Translations under genes and position numbers: made by a program
Source: a virus
DNA: 20,173 bases
Reading direction: 5' to 3' (one strand)
IMG/VR virus record: IMGVR_UViG_3300035666_000202
Coordinates: 1-20,173 of that record
Part shown: positions 1 through 7,385 of the stretch, piece after piece
Layout: every line of letters starts with the position of its first letter
Position numbering within the stretch: position 1 is the first letter of the stretch
The notes under the pieces: model-generated
Databases searched by the model: none
What the model was told of the DNA's origin: nothing
Seen by the model: only the letters and a program-made list of their open reading frames with translations

Positions 1-1
1 C

Positions 2-166
2 ACAACGACGCTGACAGTGACCACTCCCCCGTATCAATGGCCGGTGACAGCCCCCTCAGCGGCTGGGCAAGTGCTGATCACGGACATAAACGGTAATCTA
101 AGTTGGGGCACAATTACTGCGACTGGGCAGTATGGACTTCCGTCCTATGCGTGGTTTTTGAGTTAA
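2..166 (+). CDS. C-terminal end of a phage virion (probably tail/fibre) protein, partial
   Basis: An open frame runs from the window edge to a TAA at 164-166 and gives about 54 residues, ending in ...GLPSYAWFLS. The fragment is rich in Thr, Pro, Gly and Ser and has short beta-like stretches (VLITDINGNLSWG), as in phage tail or fibre proteins. It lies directly upstream of two fibre-like genes on the same strand, which supports a structural role. The start is outside the window, so family and length cannot be judged. That it is the end of a real gene is fairly sure; the function is inferred from context. Confidence 0.6.
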   Translation, partial: TTTLTVTTPPYQWPVTAPSAAGQVLITDINGNLSWGTITATGQYGLPSYAWFLS

Positions 167-181
167 AAAAAATGAGGCAAT

Positions 182-1657
182 ATGGCAAAAGGATTTGTAC
201 TTGACAGTACATCAAAGTCTTTACAGGCAATGGCGGCGACTGATAGCGCACTCGTGGATTACGTCACAACATGGAGTGATAGCACCGCAACGTCATTCAC
301 CGAGGGTGCAACTGATGGACAAATTACCAGCACTACAGCAGCGGACATTACGCCAGCACCGGCGAGCAATGTCAGAAGAGTGATCAAGGGTTTAACGCTG
401 TATAATCGCGGATCGGCGGCAGAAGCAATTACGCTCAGTTACAGGAATGGCGCGTCTTCTCGTTTTATTACTCGCATCGTGTTAACAGCTGGGCAGGCGT
501 GGTCATTAGACGACACGACGACTATTGCCGCAACTACTACACCGGTGACATTAGTTTCGACTTATCGAAATTTAATAGTGAATGGCAATTTTCAAGTTGC
601 TCAACGGTCTAAAAATTACGCATCCGTATTGCCAAGTTTCACAACAACCGCAACGACGCTCATGCCGTTCACTACCGCCCACACAAACTACACATTTGAT
701 CGGTGGTTTTTGCTGCGACAAACAGCAACCGGCACCTTTAACGTCACACAGGCGTCTACCGTTTTCGGCACTGCTACAGGTGGAATAAATGATCTAGCCT
801 CTGGCACGGGAATTAAACTGGCAGTAAATGCAGTTAGCAAATTTGGCATTGCGCAAATAATCGAAAACAAAAACTGCGCACATTTGGCAGGCCAAAACGT
901 CACGCTGTCATTTAAGGCAAAGGCGGTTAATACAACATCAGGCGTCGGGAATCTGACATCGCTCAACTTTGCCATCCTTGCTTACAATGGTGCAACGGCA
1001 GACGCTGTTAATCGCTCGACGATAATAAATACAGCATCTTGGAACGCTACTGGAACCAATCCTACCTTGGGAGCTGGCTATTCCTACGTGCGAGACAATA
1101 GTCAATCGCTGTCAACTGACTGGCAGACGTTCTCAATATCCGCGCAATTGCCATCCTCTTTCAAAAATATTGGAGTAATGATCTGGTCAAATTCGACAGT
1201 AAATGCAACTGGCGATCACCTGCTTATTACTGATGTTCAGTTTGAGCCAGGATTAACTGCGACCAGTTTTGAGGTCATTCCACAAAGGGTTACTGAGGAT
1301 TTATGTCAACGATATTTTGTAATTTATCACGCCACAAGTAGCGGGATGCCGTACCCCGGAACGGGAACTTGGAATGGCCCTATATTTGAACATATTTTTT
1401 CATTGAGCGTTCCCATGCGAATTCCTCCAACATTTTTGGGAACGTTTCCAAGTGCATTTAAGACTAATTTTTTCAAAAATTACACGTTTACTGGGTCGTT
1501 TACCACTTTGGGAATTAGAGCAAGCTCTCTTATATTACGCGCAACGAGAGGCGCATTAACAACAACCAGTTCCGCGCCTAATGGCATAGATACGTTGTCG
1601 GACTTTGGAGCAGCCTCAACCGGAAATTCGTTCATTTCGTTTAACTCGGAGTTGTAA
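182..1657 (+). CDS. Tail fibre / receptor-binding protein with jelly-roll-like C-terminal module
   Basis: 491 residues. The N-terminal ~115 residues are Thr/Ala/Ser-rich and beta-like, probably for virion attachment. From about residue 130 the protein has a module recognisable in phage fibres: NLIVNGNFQVAQR, then YTFDRWFLL, FGIAQIIENKNC, VTLSFKAKAV, LLITDVQFEPG and a final LCQRYF. This resembles carbohydrate-binding (CBM-like) jelly-roll domains used for host-surface recognition, and the same module recurs in the next gene. The start at 182 follows GAGG. The stop TAA at 1655-1657 overlaps the ATG of the next gene by one base, and the last Glu codon contributes the GGAG ribosome site for it. 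Structural role is likely; the exact virion position (tail fibre, tip or head fibre) is not known. Confidence 0.75.
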   Translation: MAKGFVLDSTSKSLQAMAATDSALVDYVTTWSDSTATSFTEGATDGQITSTTAADITPAPASNVRRVIKGLTLYNRGSAAEAITLSYRNGASSRFITRIVLTAGQAWSLDDTTTIAATTTPVTLVSTYRNLIVNGNFQVAQRSKNYASVLPSFTTTATTLMPFTTAHTNYTFDRWFLLRQTATGTFNVTQASTVFGTATGGINDLASGTGIKLAVNAVSKFGIAQIIENKNCAHLAGQNVTLSFKAKAVNTTSGVGNLTSLNFAILAYNGATADAVNRSTIINTASWNATGTNPTLGAGYSYVRDNSQSLSTDWQTFSISAQLPSSFKNIGVMIWSNSTVNATGDHLLITDVQFEPGLTATSFEVIPQRVTEDLCQRYFVIYHATSSGMPYPGTGTWNGPIFEHIFSLSVPMRIPPTFLGTFPSAFKTNFFKNYTFTGSFTTLGIRASSLILRATRGALTTTSSAPNGIDTLSDFGAASTGNSFISFNSEL

Positions 1658-3309
1658 TGCCTACATATCAAACAGTTAGTGAAGATATTATTAAAGACGA
1701 TTCGGGCCGGCTTATTCCTGTCGATCCGCTTAACGCTGATTATCAGGATTATCTGGCGTGGGTAGCAGCTGGGAATACTGCAACAAACTTTAGTCCTCCA
1801 TTGAATACTGACAATATTTATATTTACGGCAATTTAAGCGTTGGAAATTCCGAGGTTTACGACGCGACAGATGGCAGTTTTCTTTACAACAACAATGGAG
1901 TCCTTGGGGAACGGGCGACAACAGGTTCATCAGCAGTCGTACTATCTCAGGGCGCAACAATTACCAATGCAACAATCAACACGCCAACCATAACGGGCAA
2001 TTTATATGTGGGCAGTACGCCATACCAAGGCGATGCAAACAGCGTTTTGACTGCGACTGGTACGGGTGTTGAATGGAATTTTTCGTCAGGCCTTGGCGAT
2101 GTCGTGCGCAATATCACGCCAACAATTACGGATTTAGCATTGGTTGGAGCGGTGATAGCCGATAACGGATACGGTCTACCAGGTCAAGTTTTGCAAGCTA
2201 TAGGAACGGGTGGAACTGGCGATCCATACAGTGTGCGATGGGTCAACCAGCGCGGTACAAGAAACGCTTTGATAAACGGTGATTTTGCTATTGATCAGCG
2301 AGTCAGGCCGGGTGACAGCATTACTCACGTGTCATCGTCAGTGTTCCCAAACAACGACGACGCTTATACGTTTGATCGATGGTATATCCTGTCAGACGGA
2401 AATAATCGAGTAGAGGTCAATCAGGAGACCAGTGATTTACCTGGCGAGCAGTATGATTATCAGCAGACTGGATGTAGATTGCGCGTCGTAAACACCAGCG
2501 CATCGGCGTTCAAGTTTGGGATAGCTCAAATAATTGAGCAAAGAAACTGCGTGGGCTTAATCGGCAAGCCAGTAACGCTATCGTTCAAAATCAAAGTTTC
2601 ATCAACAACAAAACTTGACAACATCAAAGTGGCAATCGTGGAGTGGACAGGCACGGCGGACACAGTTACAAGTGACATCGTTTCAACTTGGAACGCAGAG
2701 GGTACGAATCCGACCCTCATAACAAATGCCAGTTACGTAAACACTCCGGTAAATATAAATGCGCAAAATTCTTGGACTGAATACGGCACGACAAACGCGC
2801 AGCCATTTACAGGCACGGTCAGCGGTTCAGCGAAAAACTTGATCGTGTTTATCTGGTCTGATGTAACTGATACAACTGCTGGCGACTTTATTTACATCAC
2901 CGACGTGCAACTGGAGGCAGGTAGCGTCGCTACACCGTATGATCGACTGCCGATTGATGCACAGTTAGAGCGATGCTTGCGCTACACCTACGGTCTATGG
3001 CAGACGTCAGCAAATGCTCCGTTTGGCATAGGACTATGTACAGCTACGAATAAGTTTGACACCATTATCCCTTATCCCGTGCCGATGCGTGGTACTCCGT
3101 CCGCCACCTACTCAGCAGGCACGACGTTTCGAATTTACACGACTGCTTCTTTTGCAGGAAATACCATTGCGACATCGGCAATATCGCGGAACGCCTTGCA
3201 TATGCAGGCAACTCGAACAGCCGCCGATCTCACTTCCGGCACAGCTGGCCTATTTCAGGACGCAAACTCTGGTACTTTTGCCTACGTTGTCGTCTCAGCG
3301 GAGTTGTAA
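1657..3309 (+). CDS. Second tail fibre / receptor-binding protein, paralogous module
   Basis: 550 residues. Residues ~1-50 (ending DYQDYLAWVAAGN) match the start of the small protein at 3310-3540 (DYRDYLAWVALGN). A repetitive Thr/Asn/Gly-rich shaft follows (TITNATINTPTITGNLYVGS). From about residue 205 comes the same module as in the upstream gene: ALINGDFAIDQR, YTFDRWYIL, FGIAQIIEQRNC, VTLSFKIKV, FIYITDVQLEAG, ERCLRYTYGLW. Such modules bind surface sugars in phage adhesins. It ends in the same ...EL-stop with an embedded GGAG that serves the next start. The shared module suggests duplication or a two-component adhesin; specificity cannot be read from sequence. Confidence 0.75.
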   Translation: MPTYQTVSEDIIKDDSGRLIPVDPLNADYQDYLAWVAAGNTATNFSPPLNTDNIYIYGNLSVGNSEVYDATDGSFLYNNNGVLGERATTGSSAVVLSQGATITNATINTPTITGNLYVGSTPYQGDANSVLTATGTGVEWNFSSGLGDVVRNITPTITDLALVGAVIADNGYGLPGQVLQAIGTGGTGDPYSVRWVNQRGTRNALINGDFAIDQRVRPGDSITHVSSSVFPNNDDAYTFDRWYILSDGNNRVEVNQETSDLPGEQYDYQQTGCRLRVVNTSASAFKFGIAQIIEQRNCVGLIGKPVTLSFKIKVSSTTKLDNIKVAIVEWTGTADTVTSDIVSTWNAEGTNPTLITNASYVNTPVNINAQNSWTEYGTTNAQPFTGTVSGSAKNLIVFIWSDVTDTTAGDFIYITDVQLEAGSVATPYDRLPIDAQLERCLRYTYGLWQTSANAPFGIGLCTATNKFDTIIPYPVPMRGTPSATYSAGTTFRIYTTASFAGNTIATSAISRNALHMQATRTAADLTSGTAGLFQDANSGTFAYVVVSAEL

Positions 3310-3540
3310 ATGCCTCGATACAAATTGACTACAAATGGGTTTATTATTCGCGATGGTTCAACCTCGATTCCAATGGATTTATCGAATGGCGATTATCGGG
3401 ATTATTTAGCGTGGGTGGCTCTTGGCAATATTGCCGATCCGCCTGACGTTGAGGCCATCATTCCAGTTTTTCCAACTTTTGATGAACGCCTCGAGGCTCT
3501 CGAGCTGGTGACTGATATGCTGATGGATGGAGGCGCATGA
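3310..3540 (+). CDS. Small fibre-associated protein sharing the N-terminal anchor of the upstream fibre
   Basis: 76 residues. The first ~45 residues (RDGSTSIPMDLSNGDYRDYLAWVALGN) align with the N-terminus of the 550-residue fibre upstream, followed by a short tail ending in an acidic helix (FDERLEALELVTDMLMDGGA). It starts immediately after the previous stop, with CGGAG six bases before ATG. The sequence may be a truncated fibre copy keeping only the anchor, or a tail-assembly protein of the kind often found next to fibres. The anchor homology is seen directly; chaperone or assembly function is inference. Its stop overlaps the next ATG (ATGA). Confidence 0.7.
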   Translation: MPRYKLTTNGFIIRDGSTSIPMDLSNGDYRDYLAWVALGNIADPPDVEAIIPVFPTFDERLEALELVTDMLMDGGA

Positions 3541-3755
3541 TGATTGATCCGACCCCTGTATACCGTCGCACGTTGGCACGGTGGATTGCTGGCACAATGA
3601 CTATTCGTGAGGTGGAGTTGCTCACAAAAACAAAATGGCTGACGCGCGAGCAGGCTGACGACATCTACACGCACGATCGAGCGCGCACACCGCTTGTCAT
3701 TGCCGATCCGTACAGCCCCGAGATCGTCACCACGTACAGACTGGAGGCAGAATAA
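3537..3755 (+). CDS. Small phage protein, unknown, in fibre operon
   Basis: 72 residues, starting at an ATGA overlap with the upstream stop. Visible content: an Arg-rich N-terminus (YRRTLARWIAG) and a helical segment with TIREVELLTKTKWLTREQADDIY, which looks like a short DNA- or protein-interacting helix pair. No recognised family. It sits between fibre-related genes and overlaps its downstream neighbour by one base (TAATG), so it is co-translated with structural genes and may be an assembly or chaperone factor; that is inference. Confidence 0.65.
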   Translation: MMIDPTPVYRRTLARWIAGTMTIREVELLTKTKWLTREQADDIYTHDRARTPLVIADPYSPEIVTTYRLEAE

Positions 3756-4195
3756 TGGCACACGATCAGACACTGGCGGCAGACTCGCGCACCATTGCGT
3801 TATCACCGCTGACAAAATCAAACGTCTATTTGTGGCGGCTGGTGGCGGGTGATACCTGGGAGATCACGCGAGTTTACACAGGCCTGTCGGCAGGCGTGAC
3901 GATCAGCAAAGTTTACTGGACGGTGAAAGCGTCGGCGACCGATACGGATGCCGCGGCGATCTTTCAGGTTTCGATCACCGGCACCTCGACCGCAACCGGC
4001 CATATAATCGACGGCAATACGAACGGCAATTCGATCGAGCTGGCAGTGATTGCCAGCAAAACGCAGACCGCATTAATCACACCGGGGCAGGAGTACGTCT
4101 ACGATATTGTGGCAATTGATAGCAATGGCGGCGCGTACACGCTTGAACTTGGGACTATCTGCGCCCAGCAGGGTGTCACGATTGCCACGACATAG
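3755..4195 (+). CDS. Predicted beta-rich virion-associated protein
   Basis: 146 residues, mostly short beta-strand-like stretches (VYLWRLVAGDTWEITRVYTGL, TISKVYWTVKASATD, EYVYDIVAIDSNGGAYTLELGTICAQQGVTIATT) with no signal peptide or membrane segment. The composition fits a baseplate, tail-tip or decoration protein with an immunoglobulin- or BppU-like fold, but no motif proves it. It is the last gene of the rightward structural operon. The ribosome site GGAGG lies about 9 bases upstream within the previous gene, and a long hairpin follows 13 bases after the stop. Confidence 0.65.
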   Translation: MAHDQTLAADSRTIALSPLTKSNVYLWRLVAGDTWEITRVYTGLSAGVTISKVYWTVKASATDTDAAAIFQVSITGTSTATGHIIDGNTNGNSIELAVIASKTQTALITPGQEYVYDIVAIDSNGGAYTLELGTICAQQGVTIATT

Positions 4196-4208
4196 CCCCT
4201 AAAACGCA

Positions 4209-4247
4209 ATAGGACGGCCTACAATCGATTATTGCAAGCCGTCCTAT
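4209..4247. terminator. Hairpin between convergent transcripts
   Basis: Perfect 10-bp inverted repeat ATAGGACGGC (4209-4218) and GCCGTCCTAT (4238-4247), with a nested CAAT/ATTG stem inside the 19-base loop. It lies just past the rightward structural operon and before the end of the leftward operon, so it can act on both transcripts. There is no U tract on either strand, so intrinsic termination is not certain. Confidence 0.6.
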
Positions 4248-4282
4248 GGGTTAGTATGGCCAAACTGGCCACGCGCTTATCC

Positions 4283-4366
4283 TCAGAATCCTCCGCCGTC
4301 GCTTCCATCGTCTCTCGTCCACCATATCCACAGAAGCGCAGCGATAAATCCACCGACGATAATCAT
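4283..4366 (-). CDS. 27-residue single-span membrane microprotein
   Basis: Reads MIIVGGFIAALLWIWWTRDDGSDGGGF on the minus strand. One hydrophobic segment (residues 2-16) is followed by a positive then acidic/Gly-rich tail, suggesting a small inner-membrane protein. The start ATG overlaps the stop of the upstream secreted protein (ATGA), and a good GGAGGT lies seven bases before it inside that gene. It is the last gene of the leftward operon. Too short for family assignment; the strong ribosome site and overlap are the evidence that it is real. Confidence 0.55.
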   Translation of the reverse strand: MIIVGGFIAALLWIWWTRDDGSDGGGF

Positions 4367-4827
4367 CTTGCACCTCCGTTGCAGCCGTCGTTAAATGCCG
4401 ATTCCACGACGCGCACAAGCCACAATCCGAAATACGCGCGCTGCTGCGGGTTGCCGCTGATCGAGTACGCGCGCACGAGTCCACCCAGTGACATATTCGG
4501 CGCGTCGTCGTGCCACGCTGCCAACCGAATGTCACCGATGATCGGCGATCCGGCAATCGAGTATTGCACCGCAGCTGATGCGGACTCGTGCTGAAAAAAC
4601 GCATCACGCGATCCGCCGACGACGCGCAGGTATTGCACAGCGTCTACCGGCTGGAGGTATCCGTATGCTCTGCCCTGGACGATTACGGATCGGCGCAGTG
4701 GCTGCTGTGTGGTGATCGTCTCTGGCCGATAGACGCACACCGGCCCTCCAGGTGCGTCGAATGACTGAGCGTGGGCGGGAATAGCCAGTGCGACTATCAC
4801 GAGTATTGAAGCAATTATCAGTTTCAT
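4363..4827 (-). CDS. Secreted or periplasmic protein with signal peptide, unknown
   Basis: 154 residues from the ATG at 4827, chosen because AGGAGA precedes it and because this start gives a clean signal peptide: MKLIIASILVIVALAIPAHA, with AHA before QS as the likely signal peptidase I site. A longer upstream extension in the same frame is not used, since it would run through the neighbouring small gene. The mature part contains two Cys (CVYRPE and DGCNGG) that could form a disulphide. No family recognised. It sits among tiny membrane proteins at the distal end of the leftward operon, suggesting an envelope role such as exclusion or lysis control; this is inference. Confidence 0.65.
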   Translation of the reverse strand: MKLIIASILVIVALAIPAHAQSFDAPGGPVCVYRPETITTQQPLRRSVIVQGRAYGYLQPVDAVQYLRVVGGSRDAFFQHESASAAVQYSIAGSPIIGDIRLAAWHDDAPNMSLGGLVRAYSISGNPQQRAYFGLWLVRVVESAFNDGCNGGAR

Positions 4828-4847
4828 CGTTCTCCTGTTGTGGCCAT

Positions 4848-4931
4848 CTACCAGATAGCCAGAAAATAAACGAGTAGCGCGAGTCCTGTGCAAAAGAGAA
4901 AGATCGGGAGTGGATGCTCTTGTTTTGTCAC
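4848..4931 (-). CDS. 27-residue single-span membrane microprotein, GTG start
   Basis: Reads (V)TKQEHPLPIFLFCTGLALLVYFLAIW. After a short polar start, one hydrophobic helix (residues ~9-27) runs to the C-terminus. The GTG start overlaps the stop of the upstream gene (GTGA), and GGAGGT lies close before it. Such tail-anchored microproteins occur in phages as membrane-targeted toxins, exclusion or lysis regulators; no specific function can be claimed. It escaped ordinary length cut-offs. Confidence 0.5.
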   Translation of the reverse strand: MTKQEHPLPIFLFCTGLALLVYFLAIW

Positions 4932-5086
4932 GCGCCACCTCCGAATCTGAGCCAGCCCAGCCAACCGATGAGGGCCATCGTGACGAGCGCAAACAGTTTC
5001 CAGCCTGTGGTTTCGCTTTTCCGTGTTATCAGGAATAGCCCCAGTGGAAACGTCGTTGCCAGTAGATAGATGATCACGTAATCCAT
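4928..5086 (-). CDS. 52-residue two-span membrane protein
   Basis: Reads MDYVIIYLLATTFPLGLFLI, a TRKSETTGWK loop, then LFALVTMALIGWLGWLRFGGGA: two hydrophobic helices joined by a short charged loop. The ATG overlaps the previous TAA by one base (TAATG), and GGAGGTG lies 8 bases upstream inside the previous gene. It ends in a GTGA overlap with the next microprotein. The topology resembles small class II holins or antiholins, but size and topology alone do not prove lysis function. Confidence 0.55.
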   Translation of the reverse strand: MDYVIIYLLATTFPLGLFLITRKSETTGWKLFALVTMALIGWLGWLRFGGGA

Positions 5087-5223
5087 TAGCGCACACCTCC
5101 AAGCGTGGCAAGAATCGTCTGCCCTGCGATGATGCCGATAATGATGCCAATCCAGATCAACGTGCGCATCTGTATGCGAATCACGCGCTCTGGTTTCTGG
5201 TTGTTGTCGTTCTGTGTCTGCAT
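5086..5223 (-). CDS. 45-residue single-span membrane protein
   Basis: Reads MQTQNDNNQKPERVIRIQMR followed by the hydrophobic segment TLIWIGIIIGIIAGQTILATLGGVR. A polar, probably cytoplasmic N-terminus of 20 residues and one membrane helix. GGAGG precedes the ATG by six bases. It is the first of five overlapping small genes (5223 down to 4283) encoding membrane or exported products. Function unknown. Confidence 0.55.
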   Translation of the reverse strand: MQTQNDNNQKPERVIRIQMRTLIWIGIIIGIIAGQTILATLGGVR

Positions 5224-5257
5224 AATTGTCCTCCTGATTTTGTGGAGCCTGAAAAGC

Positions 5258-5312
5258 GTTTCAAACTCCGTTAATGAAACACGAAATCAAACACGAAATT
5301 TCGAACGTGTTT
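5258..5312. repeat. Direct and inverted repeats in an intergenic gap (operator candidate)
   Basis: AAACACGAAAT occurs at 5277-5287 and again at 5289-5299, a 12-bp period. The inverse CGTGTTT follows at 5306-5312, and GTTTCA (5258-5263) pairs with TGAAAC (5275-5280). The gap separates the microprotein cluster from the rest of the leftward operon. This could be an operator, a weak terminator or a processing hairpin. No convincing promoter hexamers were found with it. Confidence 0.4.
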
Positions 5313-5324
5313 AATTGCGCGCCA

Positions 5325-5606
5325 TCACTCCCCCTTCGCAGCTGCGATTGCAGCTCGTGCTTGGTCGAGTATGGTCGAATCCGCATACTCGATATTGTGA
5401 GTCACGCTGTCGTTACGCTCAATGAGGTAGAGCAATCGCTGCAACGCCTCCAGCATCAGCGGCGATGCTGCACATAACAGCGCATCTTTGCTGCTCGTGA
5501 CGTTGGCTACCAGCTTTTTGCCATTTTTCGCAAAGACGCCATATTCAACGGTGCGCACTATTTCGCGCTCAAACGGTTGTTTTACCACTTCCCACTTTTC
5601 CGCCAT
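5325..5606 (-). CDS. Conserved small phage protein, unknown
   Basis: 93 residues. The C-terminal part (LLCAASPLMLEALQRLLYLIE ... ILDQARAAIAAAKGE) is a helical pattern common in small early proteins of many tailed phages, with the usual 'xAxPxMLEALxxLL ... ARxAIxxA' layout. The N-terminal ~40 residues form a beta-like domain (WEVVKQPFEREIVRTVEYGVFAKNGKKLVANVTSS). The ribosome site GGGGGAG lies just before the ATG. No function is established for this type. Confidence 0.7.
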   Translation of the reverse strand: MAEKWEVVKQPFEREIVRTVEYGVFAKNGKKLVANVTSSKDALLCAASPLMLEALQRLLYLIERNDSVTHNIEYADSTILDQARAAIAAAKGE

Positions 5607-5614
5607 CGCTCCCC

Positions 5615-6241
5615 CTATGCACGCGCGGTCACAATGCCGCGCTGATCTTGGTATTTGCCCTGCCGGTCACCGTACGTGACAGCAGGACGCTCGTCGAGTG
5701 CAATCATCACCAGCTGGCCGATGCCCTCGTGCGCATATACGCGCATCGGTAGAGGCGTGGCGTTGGACAGCTCAAGCACAAGCTGGCCCGTCCAGCCGGG
5801 TTCAAGTGGTGTCGTGTTGAGGATGAGTCCGCACCGCGCATAAGTTGACTTGCCAATCACGAGCCCGAGATGATCATCAGGCATCGTGATGCGCTCGTGG
5901 CTTACGCCCAGCGCGTACGAGTGCGCCGGCAGTGTGTAGTAGGCATTAGATTTATTGTCGTGCTTTACTTCTAACGACGTCAAACATTGATCATCAAAAC
6001 GCTTTGGGTCAATGACCACGTTCTCAACAGCCGTAAACAGCTGCAGACCTGCCACGCTCAGCGACAGGTCATATCCTGCTGACGACGTGCCATAGCTGAT
6101 GACGCGCCTTGCCTCGACCGGACAAGGCCGACTAATACCATGCGTATAATCAGGCCTATGAGCTTCCCGCACCTGACCAGCGTGGAAAACGTTGAGGATC
6201 TGTGGCCCGTGCTGATGCCACCAATTGTCACTGCGGATCAT
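5615..6241 (-). CDS. dcd: dCTP deaminase
   Basis: 208 residues. It deaminates dCTP to dUTP, the first step toward dTMP. Family landmarks in order: SSAGYDL (53-59), GKSTYARCGL (130-139) containing the Ser132 and Arg136 equivalents of the active site, LEPGWTGQLVLELSN (146-160) with the catalytic Glu157, and GKYQDQRG (195-202) for nucleotide binding. Length is normal for Dcd (about 190-200). All key residues appear intact. A bifunctional deaminase/dUTPase is possible because no separate dUTPase is seen here. It starts at an ATGA overlap with the upstream gene. Together with ThyX (17100-17837) it would feed phage thymidylate synthesis. Confidence 0.92.
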   Translation of the reverse strand: MIRSDNWWHQHGPQILNVFHAGQVREAHRPDYTHGISRPCPVEARRVISYGTSSAGYDLSLSVAGLQLFTAVENVVIDPKRFDDQCLTSLEVKHDNKSNAYYTLPAHSYALGVSHERITMPDDHLGLVIGKSTYARCGLILNTTPLEPGWTGQLVLELSNATPLPMRVYAHEGIGQLVMIALDERPAVTYGDRQGKYQDQRGIVTARA

Positions 6242-6582
6242 CGCGCCTCCTGTGCAATAGCGGTCAGCTCGGTCACGATGTCAGGAGCCAACGCTATATA
6301 TGCGTGACTGTACATGCTGATTGCATCCAGCGTGTCCACTACGACGTCACCAGGATTCTCACTGGCCAAGATCGCGCGCGCAATCGCCAGCAGTGCGCGA
6401 TCACACTCCATCTGCGCCTGATTTACGGCATCAAGGAGTGCGTAGTATTTGGCAAGCTCGGCATCCCGGTTGGCGACCAATGCGTCCTGTGCAGTCTGCG
6501 ATTGCCGGTTGCCAGCGCGAGTCAATGCCTCAAGGATAAGGCGACACTGCGCGTATTGAGTGAAATCTGTTGCGTCAATCAT
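6238..6582 (-). CDS. Helical phage protein, unknown
   Basis: 114 residues, almost wholly alpha-helical and Ala-rich (ALLDAVNQAQMECDRALLAIARAILASENPGDVVVDTLDA). No Cys pair, membrane segment or known motif. The ribosome site AAAGGA is preceded by a GC-rich hairpin with a GCAA loop. It overlaps dcd by four bases, so the two are probably translationally coupled; whether it acts in nucleotide metabolism is unknown. Confidence 0.65.
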   Translation of the reverse strand: MIDATDFTQYAQCRLILEALTRAGNRQSQTAQDALVANRDAELAKYYALLDAVNQAQMECDRALLAIARAILASENPGDVVVDTLDAISMYSHAYIALAPDIVTELTAIAQEAR

Positions 6583-6594
6583 TTTTGTCCTTTC

Positions 6595-6612
6595 GGGGAG
6601 GTTGCCCTCCCC
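6595..6612 (-). promoter_or_regulatory. Intergenic GC hairpin with GNRA loop before a ribosome site
   Basis: Read on the minus strand, GGGGAGG (6612-6606), GCAA, CCTCCCC (6601-6595) forms a 7-bp stem capped by a GCAA tetraloop, directly upstream of the AAAGGA of the next gene. There is no U tract, so it is more likely an mRNA-stability or translation element than a terminator. Confidence 0.45.
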
Positions 6613-6625
6613 TGGTGGTGAATTG

Positions 6626-6886
6626 TTAATCGGTCACGTCCTCTGCGCGAACGCGCACCGCGCGACCATCGTAAGCCACGAGCCATGTCAGGTGATATGG
6701 GCCCATGTCATGGACTTTAGTGGCGACGGCTTCGCACTCCAGCAGTCCGTTGTGATCAGCTACGATATAGAGTCGTTCACCTTCGATGACATCCTGTATC
6801 GACCTGCCAGTTGGCACAGGCAGCTGAACTGCGCGCCCATTGGCAATGTGTCGACCAAAGATTGCGTGAGCTTGTTTGTTAGTCAT
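6626..6886 (-). CDS. Small phage protein, unknown
   Basis: 86 residues, mixed alpha/beta (RAVQLPVPTGRSIQDVIEGERLYIVADHNGLLECEAVATKVHDMGPYHLTWLVAYDGRAVRVRAEDV). The strand pattern suggests a small beta-barrel (SH3- or OB-like), possibly interacting with nucleic acid or protein; that is a guess. It overlaps the upstream gene by 8 bases within the leftward operon. Confidence 0.65.
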   Translation of the reverse strand: MTNKQAHAIFGRHIANGRAVQLPVPTGRSIQDVIEGERLYIVADHNGLLECEAVATKVHDMGPYHLTWLVAYDGRAVRVRAEDVTD

Positions 6887-7361
6887 ACATCATGTCATCT
6901 ACATCATTAGAATTTGCAGATGCGTAGTGCGGCTGTATTTTCGCACGAGCTGGAGTCGGACTAATATCTGATTCAGATTCCGTTTGGCTACATTGACGAT
7001 AATAACCAGGCATCATGAGTGCGTCTGCTATTTCTGAAACTCTGCATCCCAGCCTAGCAGCGCATAGATGCCTATAATGCAACTCAGTGCAGTAAAAGAT
7101 CCTTGCCCAATCCAAGCGAGTAAAAAACTGCGACCAATCTGAATTAAATGAAGGCACGTTTGGTGCTTTTAATACCAGATCCGTCATAGTGTCTAGGTAG
7201 GCTTCAAATTCGACGCGACTCGATCTCCACTCATTTTTCGGGGGGTAATTGAGATCGCGCATGTGCTGAAAACTTTGAAAAGTAGCGGTTGCTTTGATAG
7301 GGTCGTTTATCAACGACGTGCGCATAAATTCGCGCACGTCGTTTTGTGATTTTATTAGCAT
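6879..7361 (-). CDS. Phage protein, unknown, AT-richer than neighbours
   Basis: 160 residues. Contains aromatic-rich helical segments (WSQFFTRLDWARIFYCTELHYRHLCAARLGCRVSEIADALMMPGYYRQC) that include a possible helix-turn-helix (LGCRVSEIADAL), and ends in an acidic tail (NDVDDMMYD). Its base composition and codon choice look more AT-rich than the genes on either side, hinting at separate acquisition. The ribosome site GGGGAGGGCAA resembles the sequence before the 6582 gene. No family recognised. Confidence 0.65.
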   Translation of the reverse strand: MLIKSQNDVREFMRTSLINDPIKATATFQSFQHMRDLNYPPKNEWRSSRVEFEAYLDTMTDLVLKAPNVPSFNSDWSQFFTRLDWARIFYCTELHYRHLCAARLGCRVSEIADALMMPGYYRQCSQTESESDISPTPARAKIQPHYASANSNDVDDMMYD

Positions 7362-7385
7362 TATTGCCCTCCCCTGATAGTATGG

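Noticed and set aside
4232-4594. 120-residue open frame on the + strand
   Set aside because: Covers the hairpin and is opposite the signal-peptide protein; low-complexity antisense translation.
5258-5312. Consensus promoter for the microgene cluster
   Set aside because: No -35/-10 pair with reasonable spacing on the minus strand.
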